Shown: in pieces, positions 38,032 to 48,175 of the stretch
Layout of the letters: every line of letters starts with the position of its first letter
Position numbering within the stretch: position 1 is the stretch's first letter
NCBI GenBank assembly: GCA_900074745.1
Contig: LT598462.1
Coordinates: forward strand, 310,001-374,000
Reading direction: 5' to 3'
Origin: Lachancea mirantina
Lineage: Eukaryota; Ascomycota; Saccharomycetes; Saccharomycetales; Saccharomycetaceae
Length of the DNA stretch: 64,000 bases
Notes under the pieces: generated by a model
Told to the model about the DNA's origin: nothing
Database searches by the model: none
Seen by the model: only the letters and a program-made list of their open reading frames with translations
Position numbers and translations under genes: made by a program

Positions 38032-41000
38032 ATGTCGGCTTTGAATCACAAGAGGAAAAGAGCCGAAGAAACGAGCTCTGGCAGTAGCTTGTCGCTGCTG
38101 CAGAGTGGTGAAGAAATGGCTTTTCCAAGAGGTGGAGCCTCGGCTTTGACGCCTTTGGAACTGAAACAAGTTGCAAACGAAGCGGCAAGCGACGTTCTAT
38201 TTAGGAACGACAATGGGACGCCCAAAACCGGAAAACAAGGTTCCGTCAAAAGAAAGAAAACGAACAAAACGGAGAAAGCGGCGTCTTCGAAGACACAAGA
38301 CGATGATGACGAAATCGAGTTGGAACCCTTTGTAGAACATCTGTCCTTCAAGAACATCCTCGTGGGCACACTGTTGTTGGGTCAAATTACGCATATTAAC
38401 AAGCATGAGCTATGCGTTACGTTCACGGACAACCTCTCCGGATACGTATCTTTGACCCACATTTCCGAGCCCATGACCGGTCATCTGGAAAGTCTGGACA
38501 GCAGTATGAGCGACGAAAGCGAAGATGGTGAAAGTTCCGATGCGGACTACGATTCCGATGAGGACAAAGCCAAGAATCATGCTTACAAGAGTTCAAAGGA
38601 TCTCCCAGATCTTCACAGCTATTTCAAAGAAGGACAATGGTTGAGATGCGTGGTACAACACAACTCGGCTCTAGATCGAAAGCAAAAGGGCAAGAGAATT
38701 GAACTTTCCATCGAACCGGGACTCGTAAACCGTTTCACAGAGGAAGACATGAAGAAAGGCTGTAGCATCCAGTGCGCGGTGAAATCATTGGAAGATCATG
38801 GTGCGATTTTAGACGTTGGTGTGGAGGGAGTTACCGGGTTTATTTCTAAAAAGGATGCCGAAAGCTTAGGTGAGTTAATTCCAGGTGCCGTCTTTCTCGG
38901 GAATGTTTCAAAGGAGACTGGTCGCACCGTGAACGTGAACTTGAATTTCAGTAATACCAGAAAGCATGCTATATCTCAAATTTCGTCGATTGACGCTATT
39001 GTTCCGGGGCAATGTGTCGATTTCTTGTGCCAGAAAGAAATCACTCATGGAGTATACGGTAAAGTGTTTGGTCTGGTAACTGCTTTTTTGAACACTTCGC
39101 ACCAGCATGATGCCTTTAGTGGTAAGAGCCATGCCATCGGTACTTGCCTGAAAGTACGTATCTTGGCCACGGTCAAAACATCGAAGGGCAATACGGCAGT
39201 AATCGTATCGCAATTGGATCACATCATGGGACTAGAAAAGCAAGTGAATGGTTTAGAAGCATTTCCCAGAGGTTTCAAGATTGATGCCTGTGAATTCAAA
39301 GGTCGCGATTCACAATTTTTCTACCTTGCTATCGATGACGATCATATGGGTCAAGTTCACATATCTCGCATAGGCTCCGAAGAACCATCAGGTTCGGTGG
39401 AGGCAAGAGTATTGGGTTTTAATGAGGTGGATGGTTTTTACCAACTTTCTACAGACCCCAAGACGCTGAAAATGAAATATCTTCATGCTTGCGACATCCC
39501 GGTAGGAGAAGTTCTTACAGGTTGCGAGATTACAGCCGTCTCCGAAAAGGGAATTGATCTCAACGTGACCGACGGAAATTTCAAGGCGGTCGTTGCTCCA
39601 CTCCACATTTCGGACGTGAGACTCGTATATCCAGAGAGGAAATTTAAAATAGGTTCCAAGGTCAAGGGTATCGTGCTGAACACAGACAATCGCGGACGTA
39701 TAACTATGTCGTTGAAGAAGTCGCTTGTGAACCTTGACAGAGAAGAGGTTCATCTAGCTTCGGACTTCAAAGAAATCTCGGAAATAGCGACCGTTGATGG
39801 GAAGCTGGCAGGAACCGTTGAGTCCTTTAAAACCAATGGTTGTCTTGTGTCTTTCTTGGGAGGTCTAAGAGGCTTTTTGCCTAACGGGGAGATTTCTGAG
39901 TCGTTTGTCAAAAGGCCTCAGGATCATTTGAGGCTCGGACAGACTGTCATGCTTAAGGTGTTGGAACATAAAAAGGAATCGAATAGAATAATAGTGACGT
40001 GTAAAGTCTCAAGTGAAGCCGCTGCTCAGGAAAAAGAGGCTATCGATAAAATGGTTCCCGGAAAATCTGTCGTGAGCGTCATTGCTGTCGAGAAAACTAA
40101 GGACTCCGTCGTTGTGGAATTGAAGGACGTCGGTCCCCGTGGTGTCATATATGTTGGTCATCTTTCGGACTCCCGAATTGAACAAAACAGAGCCCAGTTG
40201 AAGAAACTTAAAATTGGCTCCGAATTACAAGGTGTTGTCATAGACAAAGACGCCCGAACTCGGGTTTTCAATTTATCCTGCAAGAAGAGTTTAATAAAAG
40301 ATGCTCTAAAGGGGATTTTACCATCGTCATATGAAGACATCAAAGCAAAAGATCCTCGTACAGTGATGCACGGTTATGTCAAGTCTATCTCCGATAAAGG
40401 AGTTTTCGTTGCCTTCAACGGAAACTTTGTTGGCCTCGTTTTACCAAGCTATGCGGTCGATAGTAGAGATGTGGATATTCAAAGGAAATTCTACGTCAAT
40501 CAGTCGGTCGACGTCTACTTGCTAAGAACTGACGATGAACATGAGAGATTTTTGCTATCTATGAAGAAACCCAAGGATGACTCAGAGAAACTTTCTTTTC
40601 AAAACCGCGAGCAGGCTGTAAACCCTATTGATGCTTCGATCAAGAGCTTAGATGACTTCACAGTCGGTAAAATTACCAGAGCTAAGATCAAGGCTGTTAA
40701 ACGCAGTCAACTTAATGTCATCCTTTCTGACAATATGCATGGCCGTCTCGACGTGTCCGAGGTTTATGACAGTTTTGATGAAATAAAAGACCGCAAAAAC
40801 CCTCTGGCCACTTTTAAGAAGGATGATGTGATAGATGTTAGAATTATCGGATACCACGATATCAAGAATCACACTTTCTTACCTGTTTCTCATAAATCTT
40901 CCAAGAGTACATTAGTCGAACTCACAGCGCGGAAGTCCCGTATGGAAGGTGCCGACTCGCTTACAGTTGGACAAATTAAGATTGGCGATACTCTCGTGGC

Positions 41001-43185
41001 GTTTGTAAACAATTTTTCCAAAGAGCGTTTGTGGTTAACGATCTCACCAACAATCAAGGCAAGCATGTCCCTTTTCGATTTGGGCGACGAAGGCGTGCTG
41101 CAAAACGCATCCTTGGGGGAAAACTATCCCGTGGGCACTGCGCTTCTGGTGAGAGTGACAAGCATTGACAGCGACCGTAATACTTTGGCGGTTACTGGAA
41201 GGTCTCATTTGATCGAAGGCATCGAAGATGTCGAGCTCAATAAAAAAATTCCTGCCAAGGTTTTGAAGGTGGCGGACAATTACGTTCTTGTGGACCTAGG
41301 AAATGATGTCAAGGCTGTCTCTTTTATCACAGATGCTCTTGACGACTACTCGAAAAGCCTTTCAGACGTCTATGGCAATAAGCGTGGATATATTATCAAT
41401 GCTCTCGTCACCTCCATTAATAATGAAGAATCAAAAATCAATGTGAGCTTGAGATCTGAATCCGCCCAGGACGGAAACGTTCAGTCGAGTAACGATTTGC
41501 AACAAGGAGATGTCGTTCGCGGTTTCGTTAAAAAGGTCACCGAGAAAGGTGTATTCGTCTATCTAAGCAGCACTGTTCAGGCATTTGTTCCAGTCAGTAA
41601 ATTGTCTGATTCGTATCTAAAAAACTGGAAGAAGTTCTTCAAAAGCGCTCAACCCGTCATTGGTAAGATAGTCAGTTGCGACAGCGATTCCAAAGTCCTT
41701 ATGACCTTAAGAGAGTCTGAGGTGAATGGTGATCTCAAGATCCTCAAGGGATATGGAGACGTCAGTGTGGGAGACATCTTCGAAGGTTCTGTGAAAAATG
41801 TTACTGACTTCGGAGTCTTTATCAAGCTGGACAACACTTCCAATCTAACTGGTTTGGCTCACCGTTCTCAGATTGCTGATTCACAACCAGCCGATTTAAC
41901 GTCACTTTTCGGAGACGGTGACAGAGTAAAAGCTATCGTTCTTAAAGTGAACCCTGAGAAGAAGCAACTCTCGCTTGGTTTGAAAGCTTCTTATTTCAAG
42001 GTACAGGACAGGGATGAAGAACCAGAAGAACACGTTGATCAGCTTTCTGAAGATCCTAAAGCGGTTGCGGAGAATGCTCATGAGGATGAAGATGTGATGG
42101 ACGTTGATGGTCCACAAGAAGATGAACAAAGCGATGCCGAAGATGACGAGGTCTCTACAAAATTAGAGAAAAAGGCGCCAGTGAGCTCCGATGGTCTCAG
42201 TTTAAGCGCAGGATTTGATTGGACAGCAAGCATTTTGGATCAAGCTCAAGGGTCTTCAGAATCTTCCGAAGAAGAAGACTTCTTGTCTAATAAGAGAACA
42301 AGAAATAGAAAACAACAGAAAAAGGTTCAAGTCGAAGACAGAACCATAGACATTAACACAAAAACACCAGAATCTGTCGCAGACTTTGAACGCCTTTTGA
42401 TGGGGACCCCCAACTCATCTGTTGCATGGATGAACTATATCGCATTCCAACTGCAATTGGGAGAGATCGATAAGGCTCGTGAAATCGCTGACCGCGCTTT
42501 GAAGACAATCAACTATCGTGAAGAAGCGGAAAAACTGAACATTTGGATTGCTATGCTGAACTTGGAAAATACCTTTGGTACCGATGGCACTCTCGAGGAA
42601 GTCTTCAGAAAATCCTGTCAATTCATGGATTCCTTCACCATGCACATGAAACTAATCGGCATCTATCAGGCCAGCGATAAAATTGAAAGTGCGTTGGATC
42701 TATTCCGCACTACCTCCAAGAAATTTGGTTCTGAGAAAGTGTCTTTATGGGTTGCATGGGCTTCGCTTTTGTTATCACAAAACAGACAGGATGATGCACA
42801 CGAAGTTTTAGCCAATGCCATGAGAACTTTGCACAAGAGGGAACACATTGAGGTTGTTCGCAAATTTGCTCAGCTCGAGTTCTCTGAAGGTGATCCTGAA
42901 CAGGGCCGTTCTTTGTTCGAAGGACTTTTGGCAGACGCTCCTAAGCGCATTGATCTTTGGAACGTTTACATTGACCAGGAAGTCAAATTCGGTGATAAGA
43001 AAAAGGTGGAAGACTTGTTCGAGCGTGTCATTACTAAAAAACTGACTCGTAAACAGGCCAAGTTCTTTTTTCAAAAATGGCTTCAATATGAGGAATCTTC
43101 AGATGATTTCAAGACTGCTGATTATGTCAAGTCTAAGGCTACCGAATATGTCGAAGGAACTCAAAAATCCTCTGATGCCGCTTAA
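38032..43185 (+). CDS. RRP5: rRNA processing factor Rrp5
   Basis: A 1717-residue protein (1729 in S. cerevisiae). After a basic, low-complexity N terminus, a long array of S1 RNA-binding repeats fills residues about 105-1320. Repeated GxVxGxV...GVFVxLS...GL...S-type units are visible, for example VTEKGVFVYLSSTVQAFVPV and VTDFGVFIKLDNTSNLTGLA. An acidic linker follows (residues about 1330-1430). The C-terminal 280 residues are HAT/TPR helices beginning near PESVADFERLLMGTPNSSVA. Rrp5 acts in the nucleolus on both 18S and 5.8S/25S maturation; the S1 array binds pre-rRNA and the C-terminal part serves 40S assembly. Confidence 0.97.
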   Translation: MSALNHKRKRAEETSSGSSLSLLQSGEEMAFPRGGASALTPLELKQVANEAASDVLFRNDNGTPKTGKQGSVKRKKTNKTEKAASSKTQDDDDEIELEPFVEHLSFKNILVGTLLLGQITHINKHELCVTFTDNLSGYVSLTHISEPMTGHLESLDSSMSDESEDGESSDADYDSDEDKAKNHAYKSSKDLPDLHSYFKEGQWLRCVVQHNSALDRKQKGKRIELSIEPGLVNRFTEEDMKKGCSIQCAVKSLEDHGAILDVGVEGVTGFISKKDAESLGELIPGAVFLGNVSKETGRTVNVNLNFSNTRKHAISQISSIDAIVPGQCVDFLCQKEITHGVYGKVFGLVTAFLNTSHQHDAFSGKSHAIGTCLKVRILATVKTSKGNTAVIVSQLDHIMGLEKQVNGLEAFPRGFKIDACEFKGRDSQFFYLAIDDDHMGQVHISRIGSEEPSGSVEARVLGFNEVDGFYQLSTDPKTLKMKYLHACDIPVGEVLTGCEITAVSEKGIDLNVTDGNFKAVVAPLHISDVRLVYPERKFKIGSKVKGIVLNTDNRGRITMSLKKSLVNLDREEVHLASDFKEISEIATVDGKLAGTVESFKTNGCLVSFLGGLRGFLPNGEISESFVKRPQDHLRLGQTVMLKVLEHKKESNRIIVTCKVSSEAAAQEKEAIDKMVPGKSVVSVIAVEKTKDSVVVELKDVGPRGVIYVGHLSDSRIEQNRAQLKKLKIGSELQGVVIDKDARTRVFNLSCKKSLIKDALKGILPSSYEDIKAKDPRTVMHGYVKSISDKGVFVAFNGNFVGLVLPSYAVDSRDVDIQRKFYVNQSVDVYLLRTDDEHERFLLSMKKPKDDSEKLSFQNREQAVNPIDASIKSLDDFTVGKITRAKIKAVKRSQLNVILSDNMHGRLDVSEVYDSFDEIKDRKNPLATFKKDDVIDVRIIGYHDIKNHTFLPVSHKSSKSTLVELTARKSRMEGADSLTVGQIKIGDTLVAFVNNFSKERLWLTISPTIKASMSLFDLGDEGVLQNASLGENYPVGTALLVRVTSIDSDRNTLAVTGRSHLIEGIEDVELNKKIPAKVLKVADNYVLVDLGNDVKAVSFITDALDDYSKSLSDVYGNKRGYIINALVTSINNEESKINVSLRSESAQDGNVQSSNDLQQGDVVRGFVKKVTEKGVFVYLSSTVQAFVPVSKLSDSYLKNWKKFFKSAQPVIGKIVSCDSDSKVLMTLRESEVNGDLKILKGYGDVSVGDIFEGSVKNVTDFGVFIKLDNTSNLTGLAHRSQIADSQPADLTSLFGDGDRVKAIVLKVNPEKKQLSLGLKASYFKVQDRDEEPEEHVDQLSEDPKAVAENAHEDEDVMDVDGPQEDEQSDAEDDEVSTKLEKKAPVSSDGLSLSAGFDWTASILDQAQGSSESSEEEDFLSNKRTRNRKQQKKVQVEDRTIDINTKTPESVADFERLLMGTPNSSVAWMNYIAFQLQLGEIDKAREIADRALKTINYREEAEKLNIWIAMLNLENTFGTDGTLEEVFRKSCQFMDSFTMHMKLIGIYQASDKIESALDLFRTTSKKFGSEKVSLWVAWASLLLSQNRQDDAHEVLANAMRTLHKREHIEVVRKFAQLEFSEGDPEQGRSLFEGLLADAPKRIDLWNVYIDQEVKFGDKKKVEDLFERVITKKLTRKQAKFFFQKWLQYEESSDDFKTADYVKSKATEYVEGTQKSSDAA

Positions 43186-43410
43186 ACTGGCTTATATTGA
43201 TTTAGCACATGTATATTAGCTGAAAAAATGCATATCCCAAAATTTAAAGCTCTGGTGGTGATTGTGTCCACTTCGGTGTTCAAGTTTAAAGTCGTTTTAA
43301 TTATTTCGACACTTCATGATGTGACGTTTAAACAACAAATATTAAAATTGTGGCAGAAGACCAGCTATTAGTTTAACTTGATTCACCGCGTTTACTATTG
43401 ATTACATACA

Positions 43411-44439
43411 ATGCATATTTTGGAAAATATCTTACCGATTGTTCAACTCTTGCTGTGGTTGAGTATTATTTACAAGAAGGATATTAATTATCAGCGACAG
43501 TTTCCTCTCAACGAGAACGAATTGAAAACAAATTTTAATTTGCCATTAAAAAACGATAATCAATCAACCACAAACCTTAATCATTCTGTCGATAGACCAG
43601 GAATTTACCTGGTATTTAGAAATAAAGTTGGTAGAGAAGATTTACCGACGTCGATAATTCAGCAAATTTCAAGATGTACATTCTTATTGGAGGAGATTCA
43701 AGACCGGCGTTCAATGCCAATGGAAAAAACAGCGATTCGAGACTTTTATGAATGTCTTGCCGACGTCGAAATCAGTTTCTTGTCACATCAGCGAGTCAAA
43801 ACATCTCTGGGGTACACTACCAAAATGTCACGGACTTATTATTCTTTAATTGTGGCGATCTTGGTCCTCAACTTGATTTTGATCAAATTAAACCAAATCG
43901 CGAATTTGGTGATTAAATTCAAGGGACCTGATATTTCGGCCTTGAAAGACATTGACCAGCTTAAAGTGATCACTACGCAAATTAAATCGCATCTGTGGTC
44001 AAAATGGAGAATGATAACGCAGCAATGCCGAAAAATACTCTCGGGAATGGGCAAGTCGAATAACTTGGAATTTGAGAAGGACTTTGAAATTGAAAATCAT
44101 GTACCGGGGTCGCAAGGAACCTCATCCAGAAACGCATCGCGTCGAATGGGTATTCCCGATGCTTACAATCTAATATTCGATCTGACAACCAAAGATGGAA
44201 GACGGAACTGGAAAGCATACGTAGGTAGAAACCGTATTCAAAACCTTCAAAAAGATTGTCTCTGGTACGGCTCAAATTGTTTGCTAGAAGAGCCCTTTAA
44301 TGGGTCAAAGCTCGAGGCGGATACTCCTCGACCGCTTTTTGACAAAGAGGGCAAACCTTTTAGACGAGTTTATGTTCCAGGACAAGGATGGACTTCAAGG
44401 CAAAAATTCTTGAATCAAAGAAACATGGAAAGTCCTTGA
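43411..44439 (+). CDS. Uncharacterised protein, 342 aa, two hydrophobic segments
   Basis: I do not recognise this protein. Residues 3-22 (ILENILPIVQLLLWLSIIYK) could be a signal peptide or anchor. A second, stronger segment lies at about 144-168 (YYSLIVAILVLNLILIKLNQ). Between them lie an Asn-rich stretch and a mixed helical region; after them comes a basic, probably cytosolic or nucleoplasmic tail ending EGKPFRRVYVPGQGWTSRQK. Codon use is AT-leaning compared with neighbours. It sits between RRP5 (YMR229C) and MTF1 (YMR228W), where S. cerevisiae has no gene, so it is lineage-specific or lost after the duplication. The clean start, length and lack of overlap make it a likely real gene. Confidence 0.7.
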   Translation: MHILENILPIVQLLLWLSIIYKKDINYQRQFPLNENELKTNFNLPLKNDNQSTTNLNHSVDRPGIYLVFRNKVGREDLPTSIIQQISRCTFLLEEIQDRRSMPMEKTAIRDFYECLADVEISFLSHQRVKTSLGYTTKMSRTYYSLIVAILVLNLILIKLNQIANLVIKFKGPDISALKDIDQLKVITTQIKSHLWSKWRMITQQCRKILSGMGKSNNLEFEKDFEIENHVPGSQGTSSRNASRRMGIPDAYNLIFDLTTKDGRRNWKAYVGRNRIQNLQKDCLWYGSNCLLEEPFNGSKLEADTPRPLFDKEGKPFRRVYVPGQGWTSRQKFLNQRNMESP

Positions 44440-44482
44440 ACTGACGTCCAAAAGGGACCTGTGTAGTAAATCGAATTTTTTT

Positions 44483-45502
44483 CTATTCACTTTCTTGGAA
44501 AACGTCAATAAAATCCATGTAAATATCGGGTTTGAAGGGCCATATATCGAAAAGTGCCGCTATGCGAACGAATTCGCCACTGGTCAATTCTCTGGGACAT
44601 TTGTCAAGCAACGGTTCATCCCAAAGCTTTTCGGAAAAGTATTCCTTTCCACCGTGGCCCAGAGATTCGAAGGCGTCACGTAGGGGAGTTCCTTTGAGAA
44701 TGAGTAAATGCTTCGTAACGTAGTCCCAATTATCCAAGTCAATATTATGGTTTTTCGGATTTACCTCTAGCAAACTGATAGGTTTACCACTCGGAGGCCA
44801 TACATCGCTTGCAGATATAAGCAAGGGAGACTGTCCCTCCAGAACACCAGAGCTGAATTTTTTGAGTGAATCACTATTGGTAGTAGCCACTAATCTCGTA
44901 TTTGTGAATGCCTCTGCCACAACAGAGCATTTGGATCGTATTTGGTCACCACTTTTAGCCAAAATCTTGATCGCTGTAATTTCTGGCACCCAAACAAGCA
45001 TCTTAACAAGTCCAAATTGTTGAAGCCAGTTTCTATTGCCAATACAAGCTAGCCATTGCATGAACAAACCTTCACCTGCAAGCCCAGTAAGATTGGCCAA
45101 GACCAAAAATTCGCTATGAATCTGGTCGCGGTTTTTCGTTGCAGGAACTAATAATTTGTCCCGTTTGACCATATCAGTGTAGGATTCCCAATCGTATGGA
45201 TCTCGTTTATAAAGTTCCATACTAGTAGTGTCTATCAGATTGGTGATGTGTTTAGCAAAATCTGGTCGCGAATCCATCAAAACATGTTGCCTCGGTTTCA
45301 AGTACTCGTTCAAGATTAACGAGTGCTGTGATGGACCCGAATAAAGGTCTAGAACTTTCAAACTTTCTGGTCTTGAATACGTTTTTCGAAGTTCACACTT
45401 ATTATAGATTTCTCGATGAATATCCGGGTTCAAGAGATATTTAAATCCATAGTAATGCTTAATTCGACTGAGTTCTTTCAAGCCCGGTATTCGTTTCACC
45501 AT
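44483..45502 (-). CDS. MTF1: Mitochondrial transcription factor Mtf1
   Basis: A 339-residue protein (341 in S. cerevisiae) related to the rRNA adenine dimethyltransferases (KsgA/Dim1 fold). KVLDLYSGPSQHSLIL is the relict SAM-binding region. LKRDPYDW-like (YKRDPYDWESYTD), MQWLACIGNRNWLQQFG, NWDYVTKHLLILKGTPL and FKPDIYMDFIDV match yeast Mtf1. It is the specificity factor of the mitochondrial RNA polymerase Rpo41, helping open the nonanucleotide promoter. It has no cleavable presequence, as in yeast. It shares a 127-bp divergent promoter with TAF7. Confidence 0.95.
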   Translation of the reverse strand: MVKRIPGLKELSRIKHYYGFKYLLNPDIHREIYNKCELRKTYSRPESLKVLDLYSGPSQHSLILNEYLKPRQHVLMDSRPDFAKHITNLIDTTSMELYKRDPYDWESYTDMVKRDKLLVPATKNRDQIHSEFLVLANLTGLAGEGLFMQWLACIGNRNWLQQFGLVKMLVWVPEITAIKILAKSGDQIRSKCSVVAEAFTNTRLVATTNSDSLKKFSSGVLEGQSPLLISASDVWPPSGKPISLLEVNPKNHNIDLDNWDYVTKHLLILKGTPLRDAFESLGHGGKEYFSEKLWDEPLLDKCPRELTSGEFVRIAALFDIWPFKPDIYMDFIDVFQESE

Positions 45503-45629
45503 AGATCACAAACTTTATATGCTTTTATATCTTGATTCTCTGATTTAATTGGTGATAGTTGGTTTAGATTAAATATTAGTTAAGGCCATCGAAATCTTTT
45601 CCAACTTGTAAGAACTAAAGGCTTTCAAC

Positions 45630-47363
45630 ATGGCCAAAATGAAGATAAAGAGGGCTAAAGGTCCTGAAATTTCAGTGCCAGAGCCCAAGACGAAGCGGAT
45701 CACCATCAAAGCCAAAAAAGAGGAGCCCAGTTCGACGTCAGGATCGAGCTTGAAGGTTAAAATTAGTAAACCTAATCGAGAACATGAACAAACGAATGCT
45801 TCACCAGGTGGCGCTAAGATGAAATTGAAATTGAATTTTAAGAAAGAGGAGTCGACCATCGAATCTAGTTCAACGCCAAAAGCGCCGAGATTCAGGATTA
45901 AACCGGTCAGAATACCTGGAGAAGGTTATGATTCCGAAGCATCAGATGTCGAGGACGACCCATTAGTTGAAGAAGGCATTATCTTGAGAGTATTACCGGA
46001 TTTACAGACGGATTTTATCAAGAGTTGTATTGAAAGCGGAGACTTCACAGGATTAAGCATGAAATGGAAAGGCGAAAGACACGCGATCTTGAAAGTGAAC
46101 GGATACCAATACGGTGCCGTTTTGGTTGACTTGCCTTCAAACATTGAAGTCAACAAGAGTGTGGATCGTAAAAACCTGCTCAAGACGTTTGACGTATCGC
46201 AAATGCTTATATGTGTTAAACCTGTCAAAGAAGAAGAAGACGTGTTCAAATTAACTCCGCCTGACACTGAAGATTTGGTGAGAAAGCATTTCTCTGAGTA
46301 TGCAGATGAGATATTGACTTTTAAAAAAATGCTTTTGAAAGGTTATGGTGGTGGACCTTTGACGGACGCGGAAGCTAAATACAGTGAGGGAATTGTCACC
46401 AAGACCTACGATTACAAGCACGGTCTAACGCCGCCTCTCCACAATGTGCGGAATCGAAGGTTCAGAAGGAAGCTGAGTCGACAGGAGATAAACCATGTTG
46501 AAAAAACGGTGGAACTTCTTTTAAAACAAGACGAAGAAGCAGAGGACTTTAGTTACGAACTGGTTTCAGAATCGGAAATTGCACACAGACCCGCAACGAA
46601 TGTAGAGGCACGTCGCGAGACGGCGGAAAGAGGCTCGCTGGATTTGTTTGGAGAAGAGCCGGATGATCATGAAGACCTGGAATTGGAGCTTGAGCAAGCT
46701 TTACAGGAAGATAAAGCTGGGGCTAGGTTGGTCGACGAAGGTGCTAACTCTTCTGTCTTTGATACGGCTCAAACTACTGGAGAAACACCACGTCTTGAAG
46801 AAACAGGCGACGACGTGGAACAGGACAATGGGGAGGAAGAAGAGGATGATGAGGAAGATGAAGACAACGAAGAAGATATGGAGGAAGAAGCACCTATCAT
46901 GACCACTAAAGAAGTCGTTGACGAATCCAGGCAACACAATGAACTCTTGAAAGATGAATTGATGGAATTAGAGGTTACATTACAGCACAACAAGCAGCGA
47001 CTCCAAAAAGCTACGAATCCATTGCTAAAGTCCAGATTTGTCGAGAGTATCAAAAAACTTGAGAAAGAGGTCGATATTAAACGAAAGCAGCTCAAACAGT
47101 CGAATATGAGTACATCGCAACTGCCGTCGGATTCGAAGCAGACTCGCCAAGAAGAGGACGAAGAGGAAGACGAGGAAGAAGAAGAAGAAGATTTGGACAA
47201 TGAAGACGACAATGACGATGAAGAGGACGAGGGTGAACCAGAAGATGAGGGCGAAGGTGCCGATGCCGAGCCCGAGGCTGACAGAGGGCCCGAGCCCGAT
47301 AGAAATGCCTTAGACCAAGAGGACATGGACATGATGGTTCTATTTGGAGGCGAAGGCGATTGA
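45630..47363 (+). CDS. TAF7: TFIID subunit Taf7
   Basis: A 577-residue protein (590 in S. cerevisiae). The basic N terminus (MAKMKIKRAKGP) is followed by the TAFII55 domain at about residues 112-205: EEGIILRVLPDLQTDFIKSC, then GERHAILKVNGYQYGAVLVD and DVSQMLICVKPV. The C-terminal half is highly acidic (several Glu/Asp runs) with a coiled-coil stretch (HNELLKDELMELEVTLQHNK). Taf7 binds Taf1 in TFIID at RNA polymerase II promoters. The stop lies 8 bp from the convergent stop of the GRAM-domain gene, so their 3'UTRs must overlap. Confidence 0.95.
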   Translation: MAKMKIKRAKGPEISVPEPKTKRITIKAKKEEPSSTSGSSLKVKISKPNREHEQTNASPGGAKMKLKLNFKKEESTIESSSTPKAPRFRIKPVRIPGEGYDSEASDVEDDPLVEEGIILRVLPDLQTDFIKSCIESGDFTGLSMKWKGERHAILKVNGYQYGAVLVDLPSNIEVNKSVDRKNLLKTFDVSQMLICVKPVKEEEDVFKLTPPDTEDLVRKHFSEYADEILTFKKMLLKGYGGGPLTDAEAKYSEGIVTKTYDYKHGLTPPLHNVRNRRFRRKLSRQEINHVEKTVELLLKQDEEAEDFSYELVSESEIAHRPATNVEARRETAERGSLDLFGEEPDDHEDLELELEQALQEDKAGARLVDEGANSSVFDTAQTTGETPRLEETGDDVEQDNGEEEEDDEEDEDNEEDMEEEAPIMTTKEVVDESRQHNELLKDELMELEVTLQHNKQRLQKATNPLLKSRFVESIKKLEKEVDIKRKQLKQSNMSTSQLPSDSKQTRQEEDEEEDEEEEEEDLDNEDDNDDEEDEGEPEDEGEGADAEPEADRGPEPDRNALDQEDMDMMVLFGGEGD

Positions 47364-47371
47364 GCTCTCGA

Positions 47372-47953
47372 TCAAGGTTCGTAAAACGGTAATGGTTCCA
47401 CATCTTCAGTGGGCTGGCCGGCATTTTGTGATGTTAAATGGTCAGTGATAGCCTCTTTCAACGTACTGTGAAGTACAAATATGTCTCTCAAACCTGATCG
47501 ATTCCCTTCGACGTACGCGTTCGCTTCCCAGGTGTACATGAAATTCAGCCAATTCCTGTTCCCTTCGATCTGCTCAGGTAAGATGTTAAACTTGAAACTA
47601 ACGTAATTTGAACCCAACCAAGGCATAACCAGATGCGGAGGAACGTCGTCACGCCCCTGGAAAGTCATTTGTCGATAGAGAATTGCCACATTATCTATCG
47701 ATCCTGGAGAGCCTTTCGGTGCTTTCTCATCCTGTGAAGTTTTTTCACTCACGAAAACGACTCGCAAGGAAGTCACAAACAAACGTCCTTTAAGTGTCAT
47801 CGCGTGTTCATAGTTTCGCACCGCTTTCCCGTTAGGTCCCAGTGGGAAGAGTTGCAGGATGGAAGTTGGGCAGTACCCCTTCGATTTTTCTCCTTCCAAC
47901 GGAACAAAGGGCGCTGTGGGACTTTCACGGGTGATAAGTCCATTTATTGACAT
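47372..47953 (-). CDS. WBP2-like GRAM-domain protein
   Basis: A 193-residue protein with a GRAM/PH-like fold over residues about 28-150 (LQLFPLGPNGK, MTLKGRLFVTSLRVVFVSEK, MTFQGRDDVPPHLVMPWLG, YVSFKFNILPEQ). This pattern recalls the WBP2/WBP2NL family, whose GRAM domain is followed by PPxY motifs. Here only a PY-like end, EPLPFYEP, is present, so WW-domain binding is doubtful. GRAM domains bind membrane lipids. I recall no S. cerevisiae gene at this place (between YMR227C and YOR290C). It shares a divergent promoter of about 220 bp with SNF2. Confidence 0.7.
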   Translation of the reverse strand: MSINGLITRESPTAPFVPLEGEKSKGYCPTSILQLFPLGPNGKAVRNYEHAMTLKGRLFVTSLRVVFVSEKTSQDEKAPKGSPGSIDNVAILYRQMTFQGRDDVPPHLVMPWLGSNYVSFKFNILPEQIEGNRNWLNFMYTWEANAYVEGNRSGLRDIFVLHSTLKEAITDHLTSQNAGQPTEDVEPLPFYEP

Positions 47954-48175
47954 GCTTTACTCAAAGGATTGCATCTAGTTCAAGCCTCTTCACATGATTT
48001 CTTTGGTTTACCTTGTTAAGGGACTCTCACGGCTTTTAACTTCGACAATTAACAGGTTCGCTCGTACATAAATACATACGGAGTAAGATGCGAAATTTGA
48101 AGATTGTTTTTGAGCTTCGCATCTTTGGAAACACAGATATCAGACCTGTGAAAGCGACATATAACCATGGAGAAC

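Noticed and set aside
46769-47332. 187-codon Ser-rich frame opposite TAF7
   Set aside because: It is the antisense of GAA/GAT/GAG acidic runs, which read as Ser/Leu; no independent support.
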